Shown: positions 45,251 to 55,303, counted from the stretch's first letter. The stretch: DNA of 64,000 nucleotides from Chionoecetes opilio (GCA_016584305.1 JACEEZ010003588.1:1-64000); one strand, 5' to 3'. Made by a program: numbers and translations. The notes: generated by a model from the letters alone, not told the origin.

Positions 45251-45357
45251 ACGAAGAGAGGGATCCTGGGGAGGAGCCTTCACCTTCATAGGAGTAGTTT
45301 CTTAGGTCATCCCCGGCTGCCACATCACTGCCTCCCCTTTTCCTCTTGTCCCCAGAG
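45251..45357 (-). CDS. CadN: Cadherin exon: beta-catenin-binding core of the tail
   Basis: Encodes SGDKRKRGGSDVAAG then DDLRNYSYEGEGSSPGSLSS, the signature of the catenin-binding region of classical cadherins (DD-x-R-x-Y-x-YEGEGS-x-x-GSLSSL). Donor CTTCGT|GTGAGT leaves phase 1, matching the last exon. The acceptor (GTGAACAG) lacks a good pyrimidine tract, so the start is less certain; an upstream stop in this frame (TGA in AGGTGAACT) limits extension. Phosphorylatable serines in the GSLSS stretch normally tune catenin affinity. Confidence 0.75.
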
Positions 45358-45479
45358 CTGTTCACGCCGTTCTCACCCCCTTTCCTTTTGGCAGTTCACC
45401 TTCTCACACGTAAAGTGCCGTCTACTTCAGGAGATTGGGCAGCACCCTGGGTGTTTATGGTTTCACTGAGCTAAGAATC

Positions 45480-46095
45480 TGTGGGGAGATGGGGTGAAGT
45501 GCGTTATAGGACTGTGGTTGAGGAAAGATAGGTTGACATGGAGCTGTGAGTAATGCATGAGAGTAAGGATATTGAGGTGGTTTGGGCACGTGAAGAGGAG
45601 AGAAGATGGTGAGGCATTGGGGAGAGCTGTTGGAGTGGAAGTGCCAGGTGAGAGTAAGGAGATGGAGGTGGTTTGGGCACGTGAAGAGGAGAGAAGGTGG
45701 TAAGGCATTGGGGAGAACTGTTGGAGTGGAAGTGCCAGGTGAGAGTAAAGAGATGGAAGTGGTTTGGGCAAGTGAAGAGGAGAGAAGGTGGTGAGGTATT
45801 TGAGAGAGCTGTCTGAGTGGAATTGCCAGGTGAGAGTAAGGTGATTGAGGAGGTTTGGGCAAGTGAAGAGGAGATAAGGTGGTGAGGCATATAGGAGGGC
45901 TGTTGGAGTGGAAGTGCCAGGTCGCCGTCCACCGGGTAGGCCAAGGAAGACATGGAGGCAGTGTGTTGAAGAGGATCTGGCAGCATTGAGCATTGAGGAG
46001 GTTGAGACAATGGATAGAGATAGATGGAAGCGTATCATCGACCGTCTAATCCTCACAAGACATTATGGGAAAATCTGACGTTAAACAGAAAGATG
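45480..46095 (+). mobile_element. LINE ORF2 3' end with four tandem 91-bp units
   Basis: Plus-strand end of a LINE: WRQCVEEDLAALSIEE, RDRWKRIIDRLILTRHYGKI and a stop, then a short 3' UTR into (ATA)n. Upstream, the segment coding LRWFGHVKRREGG...VGVEVPG is tandemly repeated. A second copy of the same family with the same duplication lies at 55,880-56,403 on the other strand. Located in a cadherin intron, antisense to it. Confidence 0.85.
45555..45920 (+). repeat. Tandem repeat, about 91-bp unit, within a LINE
   Basis: Units begin GTGAGAGTAA at 45,648, 45,739 and 45,830, with a diverged first unit from about 45,555. Each contains GGTGGTTTGGGCACGTGAAG and GTTGGAGTGGAAGTGCCAG. Since 91 is not a multiple of three, successive units fall in different frames, so the LINE protein cannot be read through. 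Confidence 0.9.
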
Positions 46096-46125
46096 ATGTT
46101 ATAATAATAATAATAATAATAATTT
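46096..46125. repeat. (ATA)n at the junction of two LINE tails
   Basis: Shared by the plus-strand LINE ending at 46,095 and the minus-strand LINE whose 3' end starts here. Confidence 0.9.
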
Positions 46126-47519
46126 TATTCTCGCCCGGAGGCATACAGACAAAAAACAAAGCAACAAGAACAAGCAAGGAGTAAACTTAAAGTACTAGAG
46201 CAAAAACAAAAAACAAGAACAAAGTACAGGCACATTAGGGGACATAGTATCAAAGTACATAAAAAAACATACATGGACACCTGTGCTACCCCACATTCTG
46301 CACAAACAGCAGACCCAGCCACCGCTGTTGTATAGGTACAACATACATAGGCCGAGCTCTGCCTGACAGAGGTGATGATGGAGTTCGTAGAGAGCTCCAC
46401 CCTACTCCTTAAGCTGAACATGGAGTGTCGACGGATCACATCCAGATTGTTCACCCCGTTCCTAGCGAAAGCCAGGGACGAGCTGCACCACCTGGGCACC
46501 CCCAGAAGCCTCTTAAGGATGTCATTGTGACAGACCTTAAGGCGGTTCATAGTGGCCACCTTGTACCGCGACCACAGCGAGTTGCAGTATATAGAGTAGC
46601 AGTGACTCCTGAATAACTCCATCTTCACCTCTCTGCTACAGTAGGAGAATTTCCTCTGTAGAATATTTCCCACGACAAGAAGCTTGGTGGTCTGCTTGAT
46701 GATATCATCATCATCAGTCATGTCGTGGGATATAACATGGCCTAAGTATGCGAATCTATCCACAAAAGTGAGGGCAGACCCACCGAGCCATGCTGTTTTC
46801 AGGAAATTTACCTGAGTGCGTGCCGGTGATACTACCATGCACTCTGTGGTCTTAGTGTTGTTGTAGACAATGTCATGCTTGGCAGCATACACCTGACACA
46901 CATTGATAAGGTCCTGCAACGCATCCGCAGTGGGTGCGAGCAGTACCATATCATCAGCATAGCTCAGTGAGTTGATGCACCCATCATGTATGTGGCAGCC
47001 AATACCTGTATCACGAAGGTTGGCACTGAGATCATCCGTGTACACATTGTACAGATAGGGGGATAAAATCCCCCCCAGCCGAATACCATTGGCAGTACTA
47101 AAGGACAGCGAAAAAGAATTACCCCACTTAACAGTAAATGCCTGGGTAGTGTACCAGTACATTAATAAATTAACAATGTACCCAGGTGTACCCCTAATGA
47201 GAAGTTTATGAAAGAGCTTCCAGTAATTCACTCTGTCAAACGCCTTTCTGACATCCAGGAAACACAGATAAACAGGTAAATTTCTGGAAGTGTAGTAATG
47301 AATGATATTCTTCAATGTCCACACACACATCTCTGTGCCAAGGCCTTTCTTATAGCTGAACTGATTGTCCAGTGTATACAGGTAGGCCTCAAGACGATGG
47401 AGCACCACTTTCTCCAGCACCTTGGACAGGGCGGTCGCTATGGCAATGGGCCTGTAATTGCCAGAGTTAGCAAGGTCCTTCACTTTGCACTTAAGTAAAG
47501 GCACTATAAGCACTGCCAA
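46126..47519 (-). pseudogene. LINE reverse transcriptase block
   Basis: About 464 codons open: NYRPIAIATALSKVLEKVVL (fingers), VYLCFLDVRKAFDRVNYWKL (motif A with FLD), GIRLGGILSPYLYNVYTDDL (motif B), NSLSYADDMVLLAP (motif C, YADD), thumb, and a C-terminal region reaching YASGRE at the 3' end. Long and nearly undamaged, but frame breaks near 47,520-47,580 disconnect it from the upstream part. Confidence 0.92.
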
Positions 47520-47572
47520 GACCTGACTGGGTACGTACTGATGGCAGACACAGCATTGATGAAGAGACAGAG

Positions 47573-48277
47573 CTAAGTAACCAGGCTGGGGGGCGCATAC
47601 TTAAATGCCCCAGAAGGGAGCCCATCCATACCCAAAGCCTCACTGGAGGAGAGGCTTTGCAATACCCCTCTCATTTCCTCGTGGTCCACGCTGCGGAAAC
47701 CCTGCAGCGACACACCACGCATCCCACCACGCAGGGCATTCTCACTCTCCTCATCCCTCACACAGTTGAGAATGCCCGTGAAATGGTCTCCTCACATGGA
47801 GGCGATGCCCTCCTCCCCCACAGCGTGATCCACCCGTAGGGGAAGCGTGTGTAAACCCGGTTTCATGCTGCGCACGCCACGCCAAAAGTTAAAGGAGTCA
47901 TCAGATGCCAGCTTGTCAGCCAGGGACTGGGCACGAAGCTGGTGCTCATGTGACTTACACCACCTGAGACACAGCTTGAAACTGGCCCTGGTGCTCCTCA
48001 TCCTCTCAGCCAGTGGCCCCCAACGCGGACCACCACCCGCTCTCCACTCAAGGAAGGACTCCCGCGCGGCACTGTGCGCCTCACGAACAAACTCATTCCA
48101 GCCTGGTACCTGCCTCCATCTCTTCCTGCAAAAACCAAACACAGTCTGGCCAGCACGCACCATGCACTCTATCAACGCCTCGTGGAAGACGTTGATGCTC
48201 AACGATGCGTTGGTGCCCACGTTCCAGACATGGATTCTGGAAGCAACAAACCCTGACAGGATATATGGCAATGCCAC
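47573..48277 (-). pseudogene. LINE linker between endonuclease and RT
   Basis: Two open blocks (47,792-48,277 and 47,573-47,761): FCRKRWRQVPGWNEFVREAH, AKLASDD-like text, and SSSEALGMDGLPSGAFKYAP, the usual segment just before the RT in this type of LINE. Frame broken between blocks. Confidence 0.75.
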
Positions 48278-48320
48278 TCAGCAACACTGTCACTACACTA
48301 CCATACTCCTCTCTCTTCCG

Positions 48321-48725
48321 CTAGTCCCGAAAATCCCACTTAATCCTTGTCGCATTATCCTGCCTGACCTGTGTCAGAGCAGGGAGCCCATTAACTTTGA
48401 AATCCACCAAGAGAGGAAAATGGTCTGAAGAGACACTGTTGTACAGAATAGAGCACTCATCCATCACATCAAACAGGCATGGTGACAACAGCACATGATC
48501 CAGCCACGTGCGTGAGAGACACCCCTGGTTGACATGAGTGAAGCTCGTTGGGGGAAGCGCCCTCACGTCAGCCATCACCATGTCGCGGTCTCCACACATG
48601 CGCTGAATGTCTGTGAAGAAGGCAGTGCCCGGGGCAGCATTAAAGTCACCGAGAATGCAAACATTCTGCTCCTTGGGATCCTCTATTATTGAGGCGAGTC
48701 TTAGTTTTAATTGAGCGCTGATCAT
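48321..48725 (-). pseudogene. LINE endonuclease C-terminal part
   Basis: NVCILGDFNAAPGTAFFTDI, SRTWLDHVLLSPCLFD and SVSSDHFPLLVDF are the GDFN, D-x-(I/V) and S-DH motifs of an AP-type endonuclease. The N-terminal catalytic Asn/Glu blocks are missing through 5' truncation near 48,725. Confidence 0.9.
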
Positions 48726-48768
48726 AAATCCCCATCGTTCTTACCCCTGTCACAAACCCACTCGACCA

Positions 48769-48914
48769 ACTTCCCCACAGCAAGGCACTGCCTCTCGTCC
48801 CACTCACCTGGTTCCTCTACACTGTCTACAGGAAGGCACTCCCTCTCATTTATCACTCTCTTACCTGGTTCCCCCACAGCAAGGCACTCCCTCTCTTCCC
48901 ACTCACCAGGTTCC
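48769..48914. repeat. CadN: Three tandem units containing a splice-donor-like sequence
   Basis: On the minus strand three units of about 42-57 bases each include GGAACCxGGT(A/G)AG and GAGAGGGAGTGCCTT. They lie directly downstream of the candidate donor at 48,906, so the exon end is effectively repeated into the intron. Confidence 0.8.
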
Positions 48915-49099
48915 GTACAGCAGCCGTGGTCCAGCAGGCTGTCCGTTGGCACCATGGGGGTTGGGTCTGGCCATGGACGGGGGAGGCTGTGCGCTCACCT
49001 CCGTTCACCCTGGCTGGCCCGCCCCTGCGTAGCGCTGCACGGCGGTGGTGTTGGTGGAGTAAGCAACGCACACACCACCACTGCAACGATGTACACCCA
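48907..49099 (-). CDS. CadN: Candidate juxtamembrane cadherin exon (frame problem)
   Basis: Acceptor GTTGCAG and donor ACCTG|GTGAGTGG. Length 193 would convert phase 1 (from the membrane exon) to phase 2 (needed by the tail exon), and the distal part reads MARPNPHGANGQPAGPRLLY in the right frame. However, that frame has a stop at 49,005-49,007, while a neighbouring frame gives a hydrophobic VYIVAVVVCALL. Either a one-base error, another exon arrangement, or a damaged gene. Confidence 0.35.
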
Positions 49100-49345
49100 C
49101 TGCAACACCCTGACCTCAACACCACTACAAACTAAAGGTGAACTTAAGGTGCTATTTACCCCTTTAAAGTCTTAAAATCACCCCATGAACAGTTTATGCA
49201 TTGATAATTCCCATCTTTAATAATATCCTTCGATAATTTTATTCAATGTTTAGGTTTTTCAACCTCTTGAATAGTTTTTTCTTGACTGCTTATTCTCTCA
49301 TCATGATAGCGTTTAGACATCTTTATGTTAAACTTAAAAAAAGTC
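49100..49345. other. Intron sequence
   Basis: T-rich. Nothing recognised. Confidence 0.4.
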
Positions 49346-49990
49346 GGCGTCACACTAGCACTTTTTTTGTCAATTTATTTCATCAACTTTCTGAAAATGG
49401 ACAATCTTTTGACTGCATGCCGTCACACATACACAGCCGTTCGTCAGCTGTTTCCGTCGATTTAAAACAAACATGGCTCTGACACCCAGGCAGGCTATCG
49501 CTGCTATACACTTACTTATGTGTATTGTCAATCGTAGTCGAGCCAAACTAGCTACAAATGTGCATGGACGCGTTCATCGTTGGCTCGTCGAGAAAAAGAA
49601 AGTGTATACCACATAAGACTCTTGAAGGAGCCGAGTTTGGAAGACCATGAGACGATGAGGAACTAACAACAACAATCTTGTCACGCGAGAGACTGTTGGC
49701 TGTTATATAAAACCGCAAATAAAATGTATCTACATGTGCAATTAGTCACTTGAATATTTTAATACTTTCATATATATTGAATAATAATTTGTAAAGGAAT
49801 ACTAATTTATATCGAATATCTTTAAAGTAATCACTATGGATTCTGATTTGACTATGAAAGTTGACGACAACTATTCATGCGGAGACGATCATTATCGTCT
49901 GACTGATTCAGACGGAAAAACTAGACAGAACGAGAAAAAAACGACGGAAATCGTAGACATCGACGGAAATAGTGCTAGTGTGACAGCGCC
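49346..49990 (+). mobile_element. TIR transposon remnant, Harbinger-like
   Basis: Ends GGCGTCACACTAGCAC and GTGCTAGTGTGACAGCGCC are inverted. A TTTCCGTCGA word recurs near both ends. A short transposase-like start lies at 49,473. About 645 bp; target duplication not evident. Confidence 0.6.
49473..49616 (+). pseudogene. N-terminal stub resembling PIF/Harbinger nuclease-transposase
   Basis: Forty-seven codons MALTPRQAIAAIHLLMCIVN... with RVHRWLVEKKKVYTT then a stop. The basic-aromatic (R-x-x-W-x-x-x-x-x-K-x-x-x-Y) pattern resembles the start of Harbinger proteins, and text in the same area continues in broken frames. Resemblance only. Confidence 0.4.
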
Positions 49991-50096
49991 TTTAAAGTCT
50001 TTTTTGTGTGTTTTCAAGCATTTTCAAACAGTTCATATGATGTTAAAAATAGCTTATTGAGATATTCTATGCATCACCTATCTGTCCTGCAAGGTT

Positions 50097-50098
<2 letters not shown>

Positions 50099-50173
<75 letters not shown>

Positions 50174-50334
50174 AGAGAGAAGAGAGGAGAGAGAGAGAAT
50201 CGAGAGAGAGATGAGATGAGAGAGAGAGAGAGAGAGATGAGGAGAAGAGAAGAGAAGAGAGAGAGATGTGAGAGAGAGAGCTTAAGAGAGATGAGCAGCA
50301 AGATATGATCGATGAGGAGAAGAGAAGAGAGAGA

Positions 50335-50369
<35 letters not shown>

Positions 50370-50373
50370 GAGA

Positions 50374-50405
<32 letters not shown>

Positions 50406-50510
50406 GCGAGAGAGAGAAGAGAAGATGAAGAGACAGAGAGAGAAGATAGAGATAGAGAGAGGAGAGATAGAGAGAGAAGAGAAGAGACGAGAGAGAAGGA
50501 GAGAGAAAAG
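50099..50510. repeat. (GA)n array, degenerate
   Basis: GA tract with GAT and AAG interruptions, in the intron downstream of the membrane exon. Followed at 50,641 by an opposite CT tract. Confidence 0.95.
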
Positions 50511-50640
50511 CATGTACCTTACAGGAAAGCAGACAGAACAGAAGCAAACAGAAGAGATAAATATCATTTCCCTTACATCTTCAATTTCCTCTGAATGTTC
50601 ACTCTTCATCTCTTCGCTCTTCTCTCTATATATTTTATTT

Positions 50641-50641
50641 A

Positions 50642-50674
<33 letters not shown>

Positions 50675-50684
50675 TCTCCCTCTG

Positions 50685-50736
<52 letters not shown>

Positions 50737-50766
50737 CTCTCTTCTCTCTCTCTCGCTCTCTTCTCT

Positions 50767-50804
<38 letters not shown>
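50641..50804. repeat. (CT)n array next to the membrane-exon donor
   Basis: Read on the gene strand this is a (GA)n run starting about 35 bases after the donor at 50,839. Together with 50,099-50,510 it can form a long GA/CT inverted repeat. Confidence 0.95.
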
Positions 50805-50805
<1 letters not shown>

Positions 50806-50839
50806 AACCCACAACCCACACTTCGCCGCCGCAACTCAC

Positions 50840-50968
50840 ACAGGATGAGGAGGGACCAGGCCACGGTGGCCACCAGGGCGGTGTGGGATAGTCTGAGGGA
50901 GGTGTCTGCTGGGCCCGGCAGGTGGCAGTGACGCCCGCTGAAGCCTGAGGCACACTGACACAGGAACC
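50840..50968 (-). CDS. CadN: Cadherin exon: EGF end and transmembrane start
   Basis: Acceptor CATTCCAG; phase 1 in and out. Encodes FLCQCASGFSGRHCH (last Cys residues of the EGF unit), then HTALVATVAWSLLIL, a hydrophobic run that begins the membrane helix. Donor CTGT|GTGAGT. Read-through would give CELRRRS, a plausible stop-transfer, but also runs into the GA array. Confidence 0.8.
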
Positions 50969-51059
50969 CTGGAATGGGAGGGTCAGGAGCACAGGTCAGC
51001 CACCGGTGAGAGGCCTCCGTGGTGTGATGTTTGCCATGATATAAATGAGCGTTTTTTTT

Positions 51060-51650
51060 TTTTAGTTTTTGATATTAAATGACGTGTCTTTTACGATTTC
51101 TGATATTTTGTGATTATCAATACCTGTATAATCTATCATTTTTAAAGAAAGATATTTAAAAATACTATTTTTTAAGCTTTGATGCTTTTTGTAACATTCA
51201 ACATTTCAAGATTTCTGGTCCATTGTAATATCCAATACTTGCATAACAGGAATTCACAAGTACTATTTTTTTAAACATTGACATTTTTGTAACAATCAAT
51301 ATTTCAAGATTTCTGATACTTTATACAATTCAGTACTTGCACAATCTACAGTTATATAAAGGCATTCAAAAGTAATATTTCTCTTAAACCTTGATATTTC
51401 TGTAACTGTTATTACCTCCAAGCGTTAGCGTTACTTTCATTACCTCCATTACCTCCTCCACTGTTTTTTATGTCTATTTTATATGAAACACAAGACAGAG
51501 GAGGAAAGAGGAGATAGCAATTATAGGCAGCTAATTCAAGGGTAGAGGTGGAAGACCCCTTTCAAATTCAAATGTAATATTTACCTAAATTAAGCTCTGA
51601 TATTTTTGCAACTTACAATACCTTCATAGCTTATTGTTTTATACCCAAAC
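51060..51650. repeat. AT-rich tandem repeat, about 100-130-bp units
   Basis: Four or more diverged units built on ATTCAAAAGTAATATTT, then CTTGATATTTTTGTAAC, then TTTCAAGATTTCTGATACTT. Includes a duplicated purine-rich block (51,487-51,565 and 51,650-51,735), the second copy abutting the exon at 51,728. Confidence 0.7.
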
Positions 51651-51727
51651 ACAAGAAAGGAGGGGAAGGAAAGAGAGGACAGCAATTAAAGGTCGCTGAT
51701 TTAAGGAAGGTGGTTGGAAGAGTTCAC

Positions 51728-51836
51728 CTGATGGCTTATTGAGGCAGGTGCCGCCATGCAGACAAGGGTCCCACGCACACTCATCCTCGTCCTCACAGGT
51801 GTCTCGCGTCCCAGACAACACCTGGCCGCCCCACAC
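51728..51836 (-). CDS. CadN: Cadherin exon: EGF unit with DEDEC
   Basis: Encodes VLSGTRDTCEDEDECAWDPC and LHGGTCLNKPS, the junction of two EGF-like repeats in CadN proteins. Acceptor GTGTACAG and donor GTGAACTC. To join the upstream exon in frame the exon needs one extra base near GTGTGGGGCGG; with the sequence as given the phases disagree. Confidence 0.8.
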
Positions 51837-52061
51837 CTGTACACAACACCAAGCAACACCATTAGGCAACAATTACAACACTATATTAAAAAAAACTAAT
51901 CACTGTAAGGTAGTGACTAGGGACTCAATCAACAACAGCAGCAATTAATAATCCCAGTAGTAATCAATCTAAGGAATGTCAGGTTACTAAATGATTGAGT
52001 GACTGACAAGCTAGAATTACACACAATTCCTTGGACTTACCTAGAGAGACTTCCAAGGCAC

Positions 52062-52487
<426 letters not shown>

Positions 52488-52579
52488 ACACAAGTAGGAG
52501 TTTAAGCGCCTGTAACCAGACTCTAGATCTTACCAGAGAAAAGATAAAAAATGTAGGTATAAACAGCCACCTATCTAAT

Positions 52580-52736
52580 GTGCTAATGTGCCTGTACTTG
52601 TTCTTGTTGTTTAATTTTAATGGCTCTATTGCCTTGATTTTTTTGTCTTTTTGCTAGTACTAAGTTTCTCTTGGCGTTTTGTTTTGTTTTTGTTTATGCC
52701 TCCGGGCGAGAATAAAATTATTATTATTATTGTTAT
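52580..52736 (+). mobile_element. LINE 3' end fragment
   Basis: TGCCTCCGGGCGAGAATAAA then (ATT)n at 52,697-52,731 matches the 3' end of the LINE at 46,126-48,725. Antisense to the cadherin gene. Confidence 0.85.
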
Positions 52737-52773
52737 ATCTCCATTATCCTATGAGACATCTAAAAAGTCGTAC

Positions 52774-52963
52774 CCGCAGTGGTAGGACCTCCAGGTGTCC
52801 ACACAGATGAGTGGCGGCCTGCAGGTGACATTGGCGCAGGCTGGCGGGGCGCTACACCCCTCCCTCACACCCTGGAACATGCTGGCCTGGCCCCAGGGTG
52901 TGCTGTTGGCGGCGGGGGGCAGAGGCACCACTCGCCCCGACACCCTCACGTCATCCACACAGC
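52774..52963 (-). CDS. CadN: Cadherin exon: LamG-2 end and EGF-like unit
   Basis: Acceptor TCCCCCAG, phase 1 in. Encodes GCVDDVRVSGRVVPLPPA, GVREGCSAPPACANVTC, and RPPLICVDTWRSYHCG, matching CadN residues after the second LamG domain. Donor TGCGG|GTACGA, phase 2. Confidence 0.88.
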
Positions 52964-53225
52964 CTGGGGGAGAAGCGGCCTTGAGTGTGTGAGGGAAAGG
53001 GTAGGGAACAAAAGACAGTTTAGTGTGAAGGAGAGAGATCCAACCACTCTCCTCCCTTAGCACCTTAGAGTTATGTGTGCCACAGTTTCGTCCGAACGCT
53101 GCATCCCAATCAACACGTCTACATATATCCCTACATTTGTAAACATACATCATCAGCTCTCTGCACACCATCAACCGTTACAAGTATCTGTAGGTCATTC
53201 TCATTTTCTGTAGCCCAAATCGCCA

Positions 53226-53948
53226 ACACCTACCATCATGCCCCCGCCAACACCTACCATCATGCCCCCGCCAACACCTACCATCATGCCCCTCGCCAAC
53301 ACCTACCATCATGCCCCCCGCCAACACCTACCATCATCCCCCCGCCAACACCTACCATCATGCCCCGCCAAACACCTACCATCATGCCCCCGCCAACACC
53401 TACCATCATGCCCCCCCGCCAACAACCTACCAATCATGCCCCCGCCAACACCTACCATCATGCCCCCGCCAACACCTACCATCATTCCCCCCGCCAACAC
53501 CTACCATCATGCCCCCACCCACACACCCTCGCACCTCATGCCCCCCCCAACACCTACCATCTGCCCCCGCCACCTCCACATCCCCACCCCCCCCCAACAC
53601 TACCATCCCCCCGCCAACACCTACCTCATGCCCCCCGCCCAACACCTACCATCATCCCCCGCCCACACCTACCACATCCCCCCCCCACCCCCCCCCCCCC
53701 CCGCCAACACCTATCATCACGCCCCACCAACACCTACCATCATGCCCCCCGCCAACACCTACCATCATGCCCCCAGCCAACACCTACCATCATGCCCCCG
53801 CCAAACACCTACCTACCATCACGCCCCCCCCCCCCCCCCCCGCCAACACTTACCATCATGCCCCCGCCAACACCTACCATCATGCCCCCGCCAACACCTA
53901 CCATCATGCCCCCGCAACACCTACCATCATGCCCCCGCCAACACCTAC
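53226..53948. repeat. CadN: Minisatellite of about 24 bp made of repeated splice-donor sequence
   Basis: Roughly 25-30 units, on the gene strand CATGATGGTAGGTGTTGGCG plus a G run, with deletions in the middle (53,510-53,720). The array starts at the donor of the exon ending 53,949, whose last bases CACGATG|GTAGGTGTTGGCG equal the repeat unit apart from one base. Confidence 0.95.
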
Positions 53949-54136
53949 CATCGTGATAGTCGCCGTGGATCTTGATGACGCTCACGCCGGCATACTCTGG
54001 CAGGCCCCCGATGTGCAGCCCCACCTGCCGGTCCTCCTGCAGCAGCGTGGCGCCCTCAGAGCCACTCAGGGAGATGGAGGCGTTGTACAGCTCTCCGTCC
54101 CCTTCATCCACTGCAAGTAAGGTGGAGGAGCCATGT
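53949..54136 (-). CDS. CadN: Cadherin exon: LamG-2 middle
   Basis: Acceptor CTCCCCCTCAG with a strong pyrimidine tract; phase 2 in, phase 1 out. Encodes HGSSTLLAVDEGDGELYNAS, LLQEDRQVGLHIGGLPEYAG and IKIHGDYHD. A nearer AG at 54,111 would break frame, so 54,136 is preferred. Confidence 0.9.
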
Positions 54137-54618
54137 CTGAGGGGGAGAAAATGACCCTTAAGCTTATATACACATATGAGCCCCTATGACTAAATTTTCA
54201 ATAGTTCAAAAATACCTGAAAAAAGTTTGACATATTTGAATGTGTCTTCAAGCAAACACAAGATAAATTTCATTCTAGTCTATACTGACGCATGTTCCTT
54301 GGATTTCCTCGAGATGAACACAGTAAAAGAGCCTCTAATTGCACCTGTCCATGCATCTCATTCTCACATCTTCCATGTCCTCTCCCTCACTCACATACTC
54401 CAGAGTTCTATCATCCCATTTAACAAAGGGTCATCCTCTCACACTTCCACCATCTATTCTACACTGTATTCTATTAGTCTATAGATCGAATATTTGATTA
54501 AAGAACATTAAAGCACCTCTTCGCATCTAATCACAGCTAGAAATTACTGAGATCACCTGAGCCAGAGTAATTTAGACCAGATCACACCCAGGAATACGAA
54601 GAAAGAGTCAACGGTTAC
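54137..54618. other. Intron, no further feature
   Basis: Unremarkable intronic sequence. Confidence 0.6.
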
Positions 54619-54810
54619 CTGGAGGCAGTAACGACATGCCACCTGCCGTCTGTGAGCCGCACCCTAGACAGACACAGGGACCTCTGAGGCTGCGGGTGTT
54701 GGTGCAGCAGGAGACACAAGCGCCCCTGCACCAGCTGTAGGGCAAGGCGGTCACGGCTGTGCTGGGACGACAACACAACCAGCTGTCCGTCCTGCTGCCT
54801 TGTGCGAAAT
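54619..54810 (-). CDS. CadN: Cadherin exon: LamG-2 start
   Basis: Acceptor TACGCAG, donor GTAACC; phase 2 in and out. Encodes FRTRQQDGQLVVLSSQHSRD, RLALQLVQGRLCLLL and LTDGRWHVVTAS, the beta-strands and D-G-x-W-H turn of a laminin G domain. Confidence 0.9.
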
Positions 54811-55141
54811 CTGCGTATGAGGTGATGTCTCCAATCATTCCTTCTATACATGAACAGAGGCAGATAATAATGGGATAGATGTGAGGGATATACACGTAGG
54901 TGCCCTTAGTAAAGAGTCCTTGGAAGTTTGAGGTCATAGTTCTTTGCTTCTTACAATGCTGTGGACTGATTTGTAATCCCTACACTCTTATCTAATAGTG
55001 ATATACGTACAATGCATTAATAACGGAAAGACTTAGAAAAAGAGGCAAAAAAAGAGAATGATGAACACAATAACAAAAATAGAGAGAATAAAAGTGGAAG
55101 TATAAGAAAACCATAGAGAGGAACCTGCCTACACCCCTTAC
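54811..55141. other. Intron
   Basis: Purine-rich near 55,020-55,110. No feature. Confidence 0.6.
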
Positions 55142-55303
55142 CTGAGTTGGAGGGATGCGGTGTGGGGGAGGGGGGTGAAGGAGAGTGCCAGACGAACATA
55201 GCTACTGGGCAGGAAGCTGGTGGGCTGGGTGGGCGTCGTACAGCTGTCACCTGTCCACCCCGCCAGGCAGTCACACCGCAGGCTGCCTGGAGACCCACCA
55301 CAC
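55142..55303 (-). CDS. CadN: Cadherin exon: EGF end and LamG-2 lead-in
   Basis: Acceptor TCCTACAG, donor ACTCAG|GTAAGG; phase 2 in and out. Encodes CGGSPGSLRCDCLAGWTGDS (EGF C-terminal Cys pattern) and SSYVRLALSFTPLPHTASLQ. Confidence 0.92.

Larger units (their letters stand above)
46126..48725 (-). mobile_element. LINE with endonuclease and reverse transcriptase
   Basis: Minus strand, 5'-truncated in the endonuclease. Ends in TGCCTCCGGGCGAGAATAAA then (ATT)n. Another 3' fragment of the family is at 52,580-52,736. CR1/Rex1-like by RT motifs, clade not settled. It fills the cadherin intron between the exons at 45,251 and 48,907. Confidence 0.9.

Noticed and set aside
45370..45440. Small additional tail exon reading TINTQGAAQSPEVDGTLRV
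   Set aside because: No match to cadherin tails, weak acceptor, and phase does not help join neighbours.
53226..53948. CRISPR-like array
   Set aside because: Direct tandem repeats without unique spacers, in a eukaryotic intron.
54101..54112. Nearer acceptor (TTACTTGCAG) for the LamG-2 middle exon
   Set aside because: Would break frame with the preceding exon; the acceptor at 54,137-54,138 has a pyrimidine tract and gives a family-like sequence.
53075..54120. Plus-strand Pro/His/Thr-rich frames over 200 codons
   Set aside because: Read through the donor minisatellite antisense to a real exon.
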